From positions 744,001-808,000 of the forward strand of contig NC_015709.1 of NCBI RefSeq assembly GCF_000218875.1: a DNA stretch of 64,000 bases, given 5' to 3'. The notes under the pieces were generated by a model. It saw only the letters and a program-made list of their open reading frames with translations, searched no databases and was not told the origin of the DNA. Below are positions 1 through 8,740 of the stretch, piece by piece. Numbering within the stretch: position 1 is the first letter of the stretch; every line of letters begins with the position of its first letter. This DNA is from Zymomonas mobilis subsp. pomaceae ATCC 29192 (lineage in GTDB: Bacteria > Pseudomonadota > Alphaproteobacteria > Sphingomonadales > Sphingomonadaceae). The position numbers and the translations under genes are program-made.

Positions 1-3000
1 AGGGAGCGCCATCTAAAGTAGCCTCTAAAACTTTATCCCCCGAGGGTGAAGTATTGTCGATATAAATAGAATAACAGGTGGCCTCTACGTTTATTGTAGC
101 CTCAAAATTCGACCATGTATCAGGAATACAAGGATCGATAATGATGAAGCTACCTGCGCGCTGAATACCTAAAATTTTTTCGACACCGGCACGGTACATC
201 CATGCTGCAGAACCCGTATACCATGTCCATCCCCCGCGTCCTCTGTGAGGCGGATCGGAATAAACATCCGCGGCAACAACATAAGGTTCTACTTTATAAA
301 GCGAGGTTTCTTCAGGCGTCCTTGTATGATTGATAGGATTGAGAAGGTGAAAAAGGTCTACTGCCTTTTCAGCTTCGCCCAACTGCGCAAAAGCCACCAT
401 AGCCCACATAGCCGCATGACTATATTGGCCTCCATTTTCACGAACTCCCGGCGGATACCCCTTAATATAGCCGGGATCATGAAATGTTTTATCAAAAGGC
501 GGTGTGAATAAAAGAACTAAACCCTCTTCAGGATAAACAAGATGCTGTTCAAAGGACGCCATGGCCTGCATGGCACGGGAAGGATCAGCAGCCCCTGATA
601 AAACAGCCCAAGACTGGGCAATAGAATCTATCTGGCATTCATCATTTTCCTTTGAGCCAAGCCATGCACCATCATCAAAGGTTGCACGACGATACCATTC
701 ACCATCCCAAGCTTCACGTTCGATAGCCGCCTTTATAGAAGCCGCTTGATCACGCCAATCTTTGGCCCTTATCGCGTCACGTTCATCTGCAAAAGGAACA
801 AAAATATCAATAGTACGCAATAAGAACCATCCAAGCCAGACACTTTCCCCTCTACCCAGATCGCCCACCAAATTCATACCGTCGTTCCAATCTCCGGTAC
901 CGATAAGCGGGAGACCATGTTCGCCTATATGCCGAAGACATTGATCGATACCCCGGGCACAATGCTCAAAGAGTGAGGCCTTCTCATCAGACGCAGTTGC
1001 TCGGAAAAAAGCATCAAGCTCGCCATCGTTTAAACATCGTCCTTCTAAAAAAGGAATGACTTCATCTAATATCGCGATGTCACCAGACGTAGTAATATAA
1101 GTCGCCGTTGCAAAACCTAGCCAGACACGATCATCCGATATTCGTGTCCGTATGCCCTGGCCCGAATGGGGCAACCACCAATGTAGGACATCACCTTCGA
1201 CAAATTGGCGTGCGGCTGCACGGAGAATATGGCGTCGGGTCTCCTCGGGAGCGGCAAAAGATAATGCCATGCCATCTTGTAACTGGTCACGAAAACCATA
1301 AGCACCACCGGCCTGATAAAAAGCGGAACGGGCTAAAAGACGGCAAGAAATTGTTTGATAGAGCAGCCATCCGTTTAGCATAATATCCATCGCACGATCA
1401 GGGGTCTTCACCTGAACAGCACCTAGTATTTTTTCCCAATGCTTTGTTACGGCCTGTAAGGCTCTATCGAGATCAGCTTCACGGTAACGGGCTATTAAAG
1501 CGTGAACTGTTTCAAGTGATTGACATTGCCCCATCAGCCAAACCACCTCAACCGATGCGCCGACCGCTAACTCAATAGGGGTGGTTAATGCCGCACAAGG
1601 GTCTAAACCAGCGCCTACTCTACCGGATAGCGGGCGCGGCTGGGTAAGCGCGGCTGGCGCCTTGGGATCACCATTACACCCTAAAAATTCTGTTCGATCT
1701 GCTGTCCAGCTTGTTTGTTTTCCACCAAGATCAGAAAAGGCAATTCGCCCCGGAAAGGTTGTACTCCACGGGTTACGAGCCAATAGAGCGGCTGTAACGC
1801 TATCCCTTTCTGTCACAATAAAGGGCGCAGATGCCCCGCGCGACATACCAAGCACCCATTCAGCATAGCTTGTCACAGACAATTTGCGCGGTTTATCTGA
1901 ACAATTCCGAAGCGTTAAACGAGAAATCTTGATCGGATCATCAAGCGGTATAAACTGAAGCAGATCAAGGGCAATCCCATGTGATTCATGCTCAAAACGA
2001 CTGTAGCCAAAACCATGGCGTACAATATATGGGCTTTCCTCGCGGATAGGGTTCGCTGTTGGGCTCCATAAATCGCCCGTTTCCTCATCCCGAATATAAA
2101 TAGCTTCCGTAATAGGGTCTGTTACGGGATCATTTGACCATTGAGTAAGCTGATTCTCATGGCTATTCTCAGCCCAAGTATAACCGCTGCCTTCTGTTGA
2201 AACTTGGAATCCAAAATCAGGATGCGCGATTACATTAATCCAAGGCGCAGGCGGTACATGATTATTATCAATAACAGTCACATATTCACGGCCATCCTTA
2301 TCAAAACCACCAAAGCCATTAAAAAATTCCAGATTAAATTTTTCTGCGGTCGATAAAGATATAGTGGACGGTGATGCCTGCTTAGGTTGCGGTATACGCG
2401 CAACAGGCGTGTGTTGTTTCAGTGATTCCAAATGGCCCAGTTGAAGAGAAAGCAAGCCATCCCGTGCATATAAAACAACACGCGCGACAGAAGGAAGTAA
2501 ATCACGGGCTTTCTCATTTATAAGACTAGCCTGAAGGGGATAAATTTTACCTGACATAGGCGTATCACAGGGTGTTAGACGCGATAGGTGATTATCAACT
2601 ATGATTTCTATCGCTTTTTGAAGATCATCCCCTTCGGAACCGCCTTGCTCATTAAGGATAACAAGATCAACATCAACGCATTTCATGCGCCAATATTCAT
2701 AAGCCCTGAGTATCTGTTTAACGGGCGCCATATCGCTCATTTTATCGATATAAAACAAGACAATCGGTAGTTCGCCGGAAATAGCGTAAAGCCACAGATC
2801 AGATTGAGGCCCAGCTCCTTTTATAATCTTATCAGAAGAAGGGCGAAAATTAGAATTTGTATAAAGGACAGGTGCCCCAAGCCGCTGGAATTCGGCGGCC
2901 TCTTCTATGTTCACTTCTAATTGTTGAAGGCGAGTCTTTGCATTATTCCACGCTAAGCCTTTAGCCCGATTAAAGGCATTGCGATCGTGATACTTATCAA

Positions 3001-3871
3001 TTAATCCCAAAAGCTCGGCATAGGTGGAGGCAACAACCGTCCAAACCGTAAGCTGTACCGTTTCGCCGGCTGGAACGATTATACGCTGTCTAAGGGCAAA
3101 TATAGGATCAAGAACCGTACCGACCGTATTCGATAAAGGTTTATTATCTACAATAGCCGTTGCCTCGGCAAGCGAGTTACCCCGTCCCAGAAAACGGGCG
3201 CGGTCGGTTTCATATTGTAAGGTATCCCGAACACCGCCTTCGGCCACTACAAACTGGGCGACCCATAATCGCGGTTCTTCATGCGATCTTGGACGACGTC
3301 TAGCAATAAGAGCCCCATATTCAGGGATGCATTCCGTTTGGACAAACAACTTGGCAAAGGCGGGATGTGCCTTGTCGGCAGCGAGGGAAGCTAAGACAAT
3401 TTCTGCATAAGAGGTAACTTCAATCTCTTTTTCCGAGCAATCTGTATTACGCAGACTTAAACGGCGCACCTCTCCATCATTTTCTTCTAAAACCACGACA
3501 TCTATTGTCGCTGTTAAATTATCATGATGATGAACAAAACGGGCGCAATGTTCAGCAAAAAAAACTTCGCGATCTACGACATCATTATCTGCAGACAGAT
3601 TACCAGAAGACCATAATTTCCCGCTTTGACAATCCTTTAAAAAAAGAAACGTGCCCCAATTGTCACGGGTCGCATCCTCTCTCCATCGTGTAATAGCGAC
3701 ATCTTGCCAGCGGCTATATCCAGCCCCAGAAGACGTTAACATCACCGAATAACATCCATTCGAAAGAAGATGGGTTATCGGCTTACTAATTTCTGGTGTA
3801 GAAAAATAGCGAACAGCGGCTGCTTCACGACCGACTGAGGTCGCACTTACCGAGGAGGAACCGCCCGTCAT
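1..3871 (-). CDS. NdvB-like C-terminal half: two GT36-associated domains plus GH94 domain (partial)
   Basis: The gene runs off the left edge, so its C-terminus is missing; about 1,290 residues are visible and no stop interrupts them. It matches the C-terminal half of cyclic beta-1,2-glucan synthases: a first carbohydrate-binding-like domain from about residue 35 (LLSNGCYSVMLTSSGAGYSR), a second copy near residues 490-720, then an alpha/alpha-barrel phosphorylase domain with GTGDWNDGM near residue 995, the GH94 catalytic aspartate motif. Family members cleave or remodel beta-glucans. The N-terminal membrane and GT84 synthase half of NdvB is absent: the frame meets a stop at 3923-3925 just upstream of the ATG. 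No clear ribosome binding site precedes the ATG, so the start is uncertain. It could be a natural stand-alone phosphorylase or a 5'-truncated ndvB; the sequence favours family membership strongly but not the exact substrate. Confidence 0.85.
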   Translation of the reverse strand, partial: MTGGSSSVSATSVGREAAAVRYFSTPEISKPITHLLSNGCYSVMLTSSGAGYSRWQDVAITRWREDATRDNWGTFLFLKDCQSGKLWSSGNLSADNDVVDREVFFAEHCARFVHHHDNLTATIDVVVLEENDGEVRRLSLRNTDCSEKEIEVTSYAEIVLASLAADKAHPAFAKLFVQTECIPEYGALIARRRPRSHEEPRLWVAQFVVAEGGVRDTLQYETDRARFLGRGNSLAEATAIVDNKPLSNTVGTVLDPIFALRQRIIVPAGETVQLTVWTVVASTYAELLGLIDKYHDRNAFNRAKGLAWNNAKTRLQQLEVNIEEAAEFQRLGAPVLYTNSNFRPSSDKIIKGAGPQSDLWLYAISGELPIVLFYIDKMSDMAPVKQILRAYEYWRMKCVDVDLVILNEQGGSEGDDLQKAIEIIVDNHLSRLTPCDTPMSGKIYPLQASLINEKARDLLPSVARVVLYARDGLLSLQLGHLESLKQHTPVARIPQPKQASPSTISLSTAEKFNLEFFNGFGGFDKDGREYVTVIDNNHVPPAPWINVIAHPDFGFQVSTEGSGYTWAENSHENQLTQWSNDPVTDPITEAIYIRDEETGDLWSPTANPIREESPYIVRHGFGYSRFEHESHGIALDLLQFIPLDDPIKISRLTLRNCSDKPRKLSVTSYAEWVLGMSRGASAPFIVTERDSVTAALLARNPWSTTFPGRIAFSDLGGKQTSWTADRTEFLGCNGDPKAPAALTQPRPLSGRVGAGLDPCAALTTPIELAVGASVEVVWLMGQCQSLETVHALIARYREADLDRALQAVTKHWEKILGAVQVKTPDRAMDIMLNGWLLYQTISCRLLARSAFYQAGGAYGFRDQLQDGMALSFAAPEETRRHILRAAARQFVEGDVLHWWLPHSGQGIRTRISDDRVWLGFATATYITTSGDIAILDEVIPFLEGRCLNDGELDAFFRATASDEKASLFEHCARGIDQCLRHIGEHGLPLIGTGDWNDGMNLVGDLGRGESVWLGWFLLRTIDIFVPFADERDAIRAKDWRDQAASIKAAIEREAWDGEWYRRATFDDGAWLGSKENDECQIDSIAQSWAVLSGAADPSRAMQAMASFEQHLVYPEEGLVLLFTPPFDKTFHDPGYIKGYPPGVRENGGQYSHAAMWAMVAFAQLGEAEKAVDLFHLLNPINHTRTPEETSLYKVEPYVVAADVYSDPPHRGRGGWTWYTGSAAWMYRAGVEKILGIQRAGSFIIIDPCIPDTWSNFEATINVEATCYSIYIDNTSPSGDKVLEATLDGAP

Positions 3872-4406
3872 GGGTGGCACCAAGAATAAAGAATGCTTTG
3901 CAGGCGCATTGTCTTTATAAAATTACAGGAAATAAAGGCACACTCAGCCGTGCCTCTATCAATAAATTTGGCCTCTGCGACGACATGGAAGGCAGACATC
4001 AATTTTTCTCCCGCACGGGATAGCGCAGTAGCAAGGCTATTTATTATTCTAATCAACTAAGGGCCGATAAGAATAAGATGTCAAACTACCTCTATTTCAG
4101 AATAATTATACCACATTTAAAACCCTCCCCATAGGAGAGATCACACCCTTCATCATGATTAAACACAAAGATGCGATAATTATATCAAGATACCAATGGG
4201 AATTTGATTATTAGATACTAAGGGGGACAGGATATGCCCAATTATTAAGGAAATTTATCTAAATTTTTAAATTAGGCGTACGCGTATCAGACAGGTTAAA
4301 TTTGAATGAAGCTGAAGACAACCGCCTTTACTCGTCTTTAGTGTCATCATCTCTGATTATTTAGGTCTAGTAAAGATTTGTAGATAACGAAAATACTAGA
4401 AAGAGA
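3872..4406. other. Non-coding stretch between GH94 gene and tRNA-Leu
   Basis: AT-rich and without a convincing gene. A 62-codon minus-strand frame at 3868-4056 has no recognisable motif and ends exactly at the GH94 start. I could not align any frame here to the missing N-terminal half of NdvB, so there is no visible remnant of it. Confidence 0.5.
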
Positions 4407-4493
4407 TGGTACGGGTGGTCGGACTCGAACCGACACTCTATCGCTAGAAACGGATTTTGAATCCGTCGCGTCTACCAATTCCGCCACACCCGC
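4407..4493 (-). tRNA. tRNA-Leu (anticodon CAA)
   Basis: On the minus strand a full cloverleaf can be read: acceptor GCGGGTG pairs with CACCCGT (first pair G:U), the anticodon loop is TTCAAAA giving CAA, a long class II variable arm follows, and the T-arm contains GGTTCGAGTCC. The discriminator is A and CCA is encoded (4407-4409). It decodes UUG. It lies downstream of prmA and its terminator on the same strand. Confidence 0.95.
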
Positions 4494-4581
4494 GTGACTG
4501 GCTGAAGTATTCAGCTTGAATATCAACAGCTAAGGTCAAGCCGGATGCCACAAGCTGCTCACTACGTCCAGTCTCTATTTT

Positions 4582-4612
4582 CATTTTTTTAGGATTTTAT
4601 GCCTAAAAAATG
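4582..4612 (-). terminator. Rho-independent terminator after prmA
   Basis: An inverted repeat (CATTTTTTTAGG and CCTAAAAAATG around a 7-8 base loop) lies immediately 3' of the prmA stop. The arms are A/T rich, so the stem is weak but carries its own U-tract. Confidence 0.55.
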
Positions 4613-4619
4613 AAAAATA

Positions 4620-5597
4620 TTAAAAATTGGGTCTTTTTACCAGCAAAAGGCTGGGCCAATCGCCCAAAACCACACGATCTGCCAGACGCATCCCTAAACG
4701 TTGATAAGCACGACAGACCGCTTTTTCCTGTTCTTTGACCAAACCCGCTAGAATCAAACATCCCCCTGAGGCAAGAGCAGGGACAAAGGAATCCGCTAAT
4801 TCGATTAAAGGACCTGCCAGAATATTGGCTATCAGCAAATCATAAGGGGCACGCTGTTGTAAACGCCGATGAGCCAGACCGGCAGCGATAACCATTTCGA
4901 CCTGACAACGTCCCCGCCCCATCGGTATGCTATTGATAACAGCATTTTCCTTGGCAACCTCAATGGCTACCGGATCAAGATCCGAGGCTATAACCTTCGC
5001 GGATTGCCAAAGATATCGCGACGCAAAAGCTAATAACCCTGTGCCTGTGCCAATATCAGCAATATTTGAAAAATGCTGTCCTTGGCGTTTTAATTTATCC
5101 AGCATCATAAGACAGCCCGTCGTCGTCTCATGGTGACCTGTCCCAAAAGCCCGACCCGCATCAATCGTAAAAGCTTTCAAGCCCTTTTCTGCGGGAATAA
5201 TATTGGCCGGTGTGCATACCAAGAAACGGCCAGCACGAACGGGTTCTAGTCCAGACTGCGATAAAACGACCCAATCCTGTTCTTCGATATGTTCGATAAC
5301 GGGTTGTAGGTGAGAAGCACTAGGCACCAAGTCACGCAGCATCGCTACAAGCGTACCATCAGGCTCACGGTCGAAATAAGCCTCTAAACGCCAATTTTCA
5401 GGAAGATTGGGATCCGGTTCGCTTACCATAATAACTGGAGGTTCATCCATCAGTATAAAACCCCCAATTTCACCTTCGGCCAAAGCCTGCGCTTCCTCGC
5501 GATTACAGGGTAAGATTAGTTTCCAACTTCCATTACAAGGCGCATTATAAGGAAATCCTGTTATCGTGTCGCCGTTACCCTGCTTTCTACTCGCCAT
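4620..5597 (-). CDS. prmA: Ribosomal protein L11 methyltransferase
   Basis: This 325-residue protein fits PrmA, which trimethylates lysines and the N-terminus of ribosomal protein L11 using S-adenosylmethionine. The C-terminal two thirds is a class I methyltransferase fold: AFGTGHHETT near residue 150 is the PrmA signature, ADIGTGTGLLA near residue 180 is the SAM-binding glycine motif, and LLIANILAGPL near residue 255 corresponds to motif IV (NxxA type). The N-terminal 100 residues would be the L11-recognition domain. The start ATG is preceded by AGGAC at suitable spacing. Divergent from the sdhC-like gene, with 134 bases between them. Confidence 0.93.
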   Translation of the reverse strand: MASRKQGNGDTITGFPYNAPCNGSWKLILPCNREEAQALAEGEIGGFILMDEPPVIMVSEPDPNLPENWRLEAYFDREPDGTLVAMLRDLVPSASHLQPVIEHIEEQDWVVLSQSGLEPVRAGRFLVCTPANIIPAEKGLKAFTIDAGRAFGTGHHETTTGCLMMLDKLKRQGQHFSNIADIGTGTGLLAFASRYLWQSAKVIASDLDPVAIEVAKENAVINSIPMGRGRCQVEMVIAAGLAHRRLQQRAPYDLLIANILAGPLIELADSFVPALASGGCLILAGLVKEQEKAVCRAYQRLGMRLADRVVLGDWPSLLLVKRPNF

Positions 5598-5731
5598 AGC
5601 GTCCTATTCGTCCTTTTCCGTTTTTATTTTTATCTTTAAAACCGATCATCAGTTGCGCCATATTATCTATGGTTTAAAAGATAATTTTCGAGAGCTGATA
5701 TATTTCTTCCGTCTAACCGGAGTATTTTCTT

Positions 5732-6148
5732 GTGGCGAGGCCGATTAATCCTTCTTCTTCTAAAACAGCATCGCCGGATTTCCAAAAATCGGCTACTTTG
5801 TTACACCGCATAACCGCGTTAGCAATTGCCTTTATTGCTTTTCCTGTTTTTACGCTATGGTTATTCTCGGTTGCAAGTAGCCCCGAAAATTATGCCTTTT
5901 TTCTGCATTATATGGTTCATGCAGCCGACAAGAACTCTTTTGCTTTTTCTGTGAATATTTTAAGCCGGATAATCGGGGTCGGGCTGACATGGTGTTTTTT
6001 TTATCATGTTATGGCCTCGATACGTTTTAATGCTCTTAAGGGAAGCCGTAATCCTTCGCTTAGAGAAAGCCACGGCTTCTATTCCGCTATGAGTATGATA
6101 GCGCTGCTTATAACATTTTTAGTGTGGGCTCTCATTTTATTAAGGTAA
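5732..6148 (+). CDS. sdhC: Degenerate SdhC-like membrane protein
   Basis: This 138-residue protein has three hydrophobic segments (about residues 27-48, 74-96, 117-137) and is recognisable as the cytochrome b subunit of succinate dehydrogenase. It keeps the HR pair of the S-x-x-HR motif (LLHRITA, residues 24-30) and the first histidine of the H-x-x-x-G-I-R-H heme motif (FYHVMASIRF). The N-terminal RPLSPHLQIY signature is reduced to RPINPSSSKT, and the second histidine and following Asp of the heme motif are gone. The GTG start is chosen because CGGAG lies 8 bases upstream. It is followed by an sdhD-like gene and sucD, the usual alphaproteobacterial context, but sdhA and sdhB are absent here. 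Function as a quinone reductase anchor is doubtful. Confidence 0.7.
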   Translation: MARPINPSSSKTASPDFQKSATLLHRITALAIAFIAFPVFTLWLFSVASSPENYAFFLHYMVHAADKNSFAFSVNILSRIIGVGLTWCFFYHVMASIRFNALKGSRNPSLRESHGFYSAMSMIALLITFLVWALILLR

Positions 6149-6158
6149 TATTCGAGAC

Positions 6159-6533
6159 ATGATGAAAGACAGCCTCAGCCCGACACCCCCTATAGACAGG
6201 GATAAAAAAGCTGATTTTTATAAACAGCTAACAGCCTTGGCGAATGTCTTCTTATACAGTTGGTTAATTATCTCGTTTTTTCGGTTGCCGTCTTATGACT
6301 TTAACCTTGTGCGGCGGTGGCTTGGCCAAGCTATCGTGGCCATACCCATAGTGCTCTTGGTGTTTTCTACGTATGGTTATGCCCGATTTTTTGTCGATAC
6401 GCTTTTTCCTTCGCCTTCTTATCGTAAAATAAGAAATAGTCTTCAGCTTATCCTCTATTTTTATATGATAATCGTAGGGAGTTTTGCTATTTTTTCTGTT
6501 TTGAAAATTGCTTTTCATTCAGGCATAAGCTGA
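6159..6533 (+). CDS. sdhD: Degenerate SdhD-like membrane protein
   Basis: A 124-residue protein with three predicted membrane helices. The segments SWLIISFFRLPSYDF, AIPIVLLVFSTYGYAR and IFSVLKIAF line up with the SdhD membrane anchor of sphingomonads (compare the family pattern RLPGYDY, ISTFYHMRLG, IFAVLKIAF). The heme-ligand histidine of that family (in FYHMR) is replaced (YGYAR), and the D-Y pair that contributes to the quinone site is missing. It starts 10 bases after the sdhC-like stop, so the two are co-transcribed. With no sdhAB beside it, it may be a relic, or may pair with subunits encoded elsewhere. Confidence 0.65.
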   Translation: MMKDSLSPTPPIDRDKKADFYKQLTALANVFLYSWLIISFFRLPSYDFNLVRRWLGQAIVAIPIVLLVFSTYGYARFFVDTLFPSPSYRKIRNSLQLILYFYMIIVGSFAIFSVLKIAFHSGIS

Positions 6534-6625
6534 TTTCCATTTTCCGTTTTCTTTATAACTAAATCGCTTTTAAGACGGTCTGCCACGGCCTTGCAGCTGG
6601 GCGTCTGGTCAGGAGAAATTAACCG

Positions 6626-7510
6626 ATGTCAATTCTTGCTAGTGCGGCGACGAAAGTTATTACGCAAGGCATCACTGGCCAGCAAGGCAGCCACCACACG
6701 GCACAATCACTGGCTTACGGAACAAAAATGGTGGGCGGTGTCACGCCGGGTAAGGGGGGACAAACCCATCTTGATCTTCCTATTTTTAATACTGTTTCCG
6801 AGGCAAGGGCAAAAACGGGCGCGGATGCGTCCATGATATTCGTTCCCCCCGCTTTTGCCGGGGATGCCATCTTAGAAGCGATTGATGCTGAAATTCCGTT
6901 AATTGTAACGGTAACAGAAGGCATTCCGGTTCTGGATATGGTACGGGTGAAACGGGCTTTAACCGGTTCTAAATCACGGTTAATCGGCCCGAATAGTCCA
7001 GGATTGCTGACGCCGGAAGGCGCACGGATCGGTATTATGCCGGGGGCTATTTTCAAAAAAGGTTCGGTGGGCATCGTCAGCCGTTCCGGCACCCTCACTT
7101 ATGAAGCCGTTTTCCAAACCAGCCAATTGGGGTTAGGGCAATCAACGGCCGTAGGTATTGGGGGGGATCCGGTTAATGGAACCGATTTTATCGATGTGCT
7201 GGATATGTTTTTAGCGGATGATGAAACGGAATCTATTATCATGATCGGGGAAATCGGTGGCACGGATGAAGAGAACGCGGCAGAATTTTTAAAAGAGCAA
7301 GCCCGTAAAGGCCGTAAAAAACCAGTCGCCGGTTTCATTGCGGGCGTTTCAGCGCCACCGGGGCGTCATATGGGTCATGCGGGGGCTATTGTTTCCGGTA
7401 GTTCGGGGAATGCCGCGACAAAAATAGAAGCCATGCGGAAAGCGGGTATCGCCATGACACCCGACCCGTCAAAAATTGGTCAGACACTCTATAATCTGAT
7501 TAAAGATTAA
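6626..7510 (+). CDS. sucD: Succinyl-CoA synthetase alpha subunit
   Basis: The 294-residue protein is the CoA-binding, phospho-histidine-carrying alpha subunit of succinyl-CoA ligase, which interconverts succinyl-CoA and succinate with nucleotide phosphorylation. Visible motifs: [10 protein letters not shown] (residues 16-25) and GGVTPGKGG in the Rossmann domain, [11 protein letters not shown] mid-protein, GIGGDP, and [10 protein letters not shown] near residue 250, holding the phosphorylated histidine. AGGAGA lies 9 bases upstream of the ATG. The beta subunit gene sucC, normally adjacent, is not in the window; instead sucD sits at the end of the sdhC/D-like operon. In an organism without a complete TCA cycle it would supply succinyl-CoA for biosynthesis (inference). 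Confidence 0.95.
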   Translation: MSILASAATKVITQGITGQQGSHHTAQSLAYGTKMVGGVTPGKGGQTHLDLPIFNTVSEARAKTGADASMIFVPPAFAGDAILEAIDAEIPLIVTVTEGIPVLDMVRVKRALTGSKSRLIGPNSPGLLTPEGARIGIMPGAIFKKGSVGIVSRSGTLTYEAVFQTSQLGLGQSTAVGIGGDPVNGTDFIDVLDMFLADDETESIIMIGEIGGTDEENAAEFLKEQARKGRKKPVAGFIAGVSAPPGRHMGHAGAIVSGSSGNAATKIEAMRKAGIAMTPDPSKIGQTLYNLIKD

Positions 7511-7531
7511 TATCCCTTATCAGATATACAA

Positions 7532-7569
7532 TGAAAAAAGAGGCGTGTATTTTTACATGCCTTTTTTCA
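7532..7569 (+). terminator. Rho-independent terminator after sucD
   Basis: GAAAAAAGAGGCGTGTA pairs with TACATGCCTTTTTTC across TTTT, with a small bulge and a G:U pair, ending in a six-T run. It closes the sdhC-sdhD-sucD transcript. Confidence 0.8.
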
Positions 7570-7903
7570 TTCTGTATTCTTCATTCACCCTCGCATTATC
7601 AATAAATAAGATAAACAAAAGGCTTGCAACATTCCCTATAGAAAACCCGATGTCTTCGGCCACATTGTGAATATTATAGGTTTATTCAGGCATTATAGAT
7701 AATAAATCATATTTTATTTATTGTAAGATTTTTATAAAATTTTCTTATGTTTCTGGTAAGAAAAAAAATTACCTAAAATTAAAAATTTTAAATCTGTAGA
7801 GCCTTATATTAATAAGGCACTAATACATCTTTTAATTTATTGAAATAAATTGACGAATTCTTTACTACTTTCAATATCCAATATTATAAACAAAAGAAAC
7901 GAT
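7570..7903. other. AT-rich intergenic region upstream of the GT32 gene
   Basis: About 330 bases, strongly AT-rich with several A and T runs, no coding frame of note. It presumably contains the promoter of the glycosyltransferase gene, but I cannot assign -35 and -10 boxes with confidence. Confidence 0.4.
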
Positions 7904-8597
7904 ATGGCTGATAAATACGGATTTAACGATATGATGGGGGGGGGGATTATCAATCCCGAAAATCATTCATACCATTTGGATCGGAGATGAGAGTAAATGC
8001 CCTACTCATTTCATCAACAGTTGGGTTGATAAAAATCCAGATTGGCAAGTTAAGGTCTGGGGTAACGATATTTTAGCTAATCATAATTGGTATAACATCC
8101 AACACATCAAAACGTTGTTAGAATGGGGCCGTTTGGATGGCGTTAGCGATTTGATGCGTTATGAAATCCTTTTTATTGAAGGCGGCTTCTATGTGGATGC
8201 AGATTGTTATTGTATCCGCCCCTTAGAAGACTGGCTTTTTGATAGCGATATTTGTCTTGGTTGGGAACATGAACAAATGCGCCCTGGCCTTATTGGCAAT
8301 CATGTTATGGGGGCGGCCCCAGAACAAGAATTTATGGCTAAACTTATCGAAAGAATTCACGCCAGAGAATCTATTGTGGATGGTTGGCCTTGCCATATAA
8401 CTGGCCCTAAACTCGTTACGGAAATCCACAAAGAAAACCCTCAATATGGCTATACTTTATGGCCTAGCCATTATTTTACCCCGATTCACAATACCGGTGC
8501 CCGCTATAGCGGAAAAGGGCATGTCTTTGCTGATCATGTATGGGGAACGACCAAGGGGCAACCTAATCGTGTCTGCGAAATAGCTCTAGAAGAATAA
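7904..8597 (+). CDS. GT32-family glycosyltransferase, out of frame at a G10 tract
   Basis: The frame from 7947 to 8597 encodes a GT32-type (capsular polysaccharide / mannosyltransferase OCH1-like) enzyme: IPKIIHTIWIGDESKCPTHF at the N-terminus, SDLMRYEILFIEGGFYVDAD in the middle with the metal- and sugar-binding DxD (VDADCYC), and a C-terminal HVWGTT segment. That frame has a stop at 7932-7934 and no start codon ahead of the IPKII motif. ATG codons at 7904, 7931 and 7934 lie in another frame, and a run of ten G (7936-7945) separates the two. With ten G translation from those ATGs stops at 7988 after 28 codons; nine or twelve G would give a protein of about 230 residues. The family uses nucleotide sugars to build surface glycans. 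It is probably phase-variable or recently broken; an internal TTG at 8115 would lack the N-terminal fold. Confidence 0.8.
7936..7945 (+). repeat. Homopolymer of ten G in the 5' coding region of the GT32 gene
   Basis: Ten consecutive G directly after two adjacent ATG codons. It is the longest G or C homopolymer I noticed in the window. It sits exactly at the junction of the start-bearing frame and the glycosyltransferase frame. Confidence 0.9.
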
Positions 8598-8740
8598 CGA
8601 CACAAAGAAAAGAGTCCCTATCCGCGCAAGCTTAAAGGCCAAAGATTTCGCCTGCCGGATGGTCCTGTCCTATGTCTGACTATAAGCATATTTGCGTTTA
8701 TAGGACGGATTAACGTTCCATAATAAGGCTTTGGAAAAGG

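Noticed and set aside
3868-4056. 62-codon minus-strand frame upstream of the GH94 gene as the missing NdvB N-terminal part
   Set aside because: I could align no segment of it, in any frame, to the NdvB synthase half; likely chance.
4407-4493. tRNA-Leu as an integration site for a genomic island
   Set aside because: No integrase and no direct repeat of the tRNA 3' end was seen nearby.
5732-6533. A working succinate dehydrogenase membrane anchor
   Set aside because: Key heme and quinone residues are missing and no catalytic subunit genes are present; kept as SdhC/SdhD-like only.
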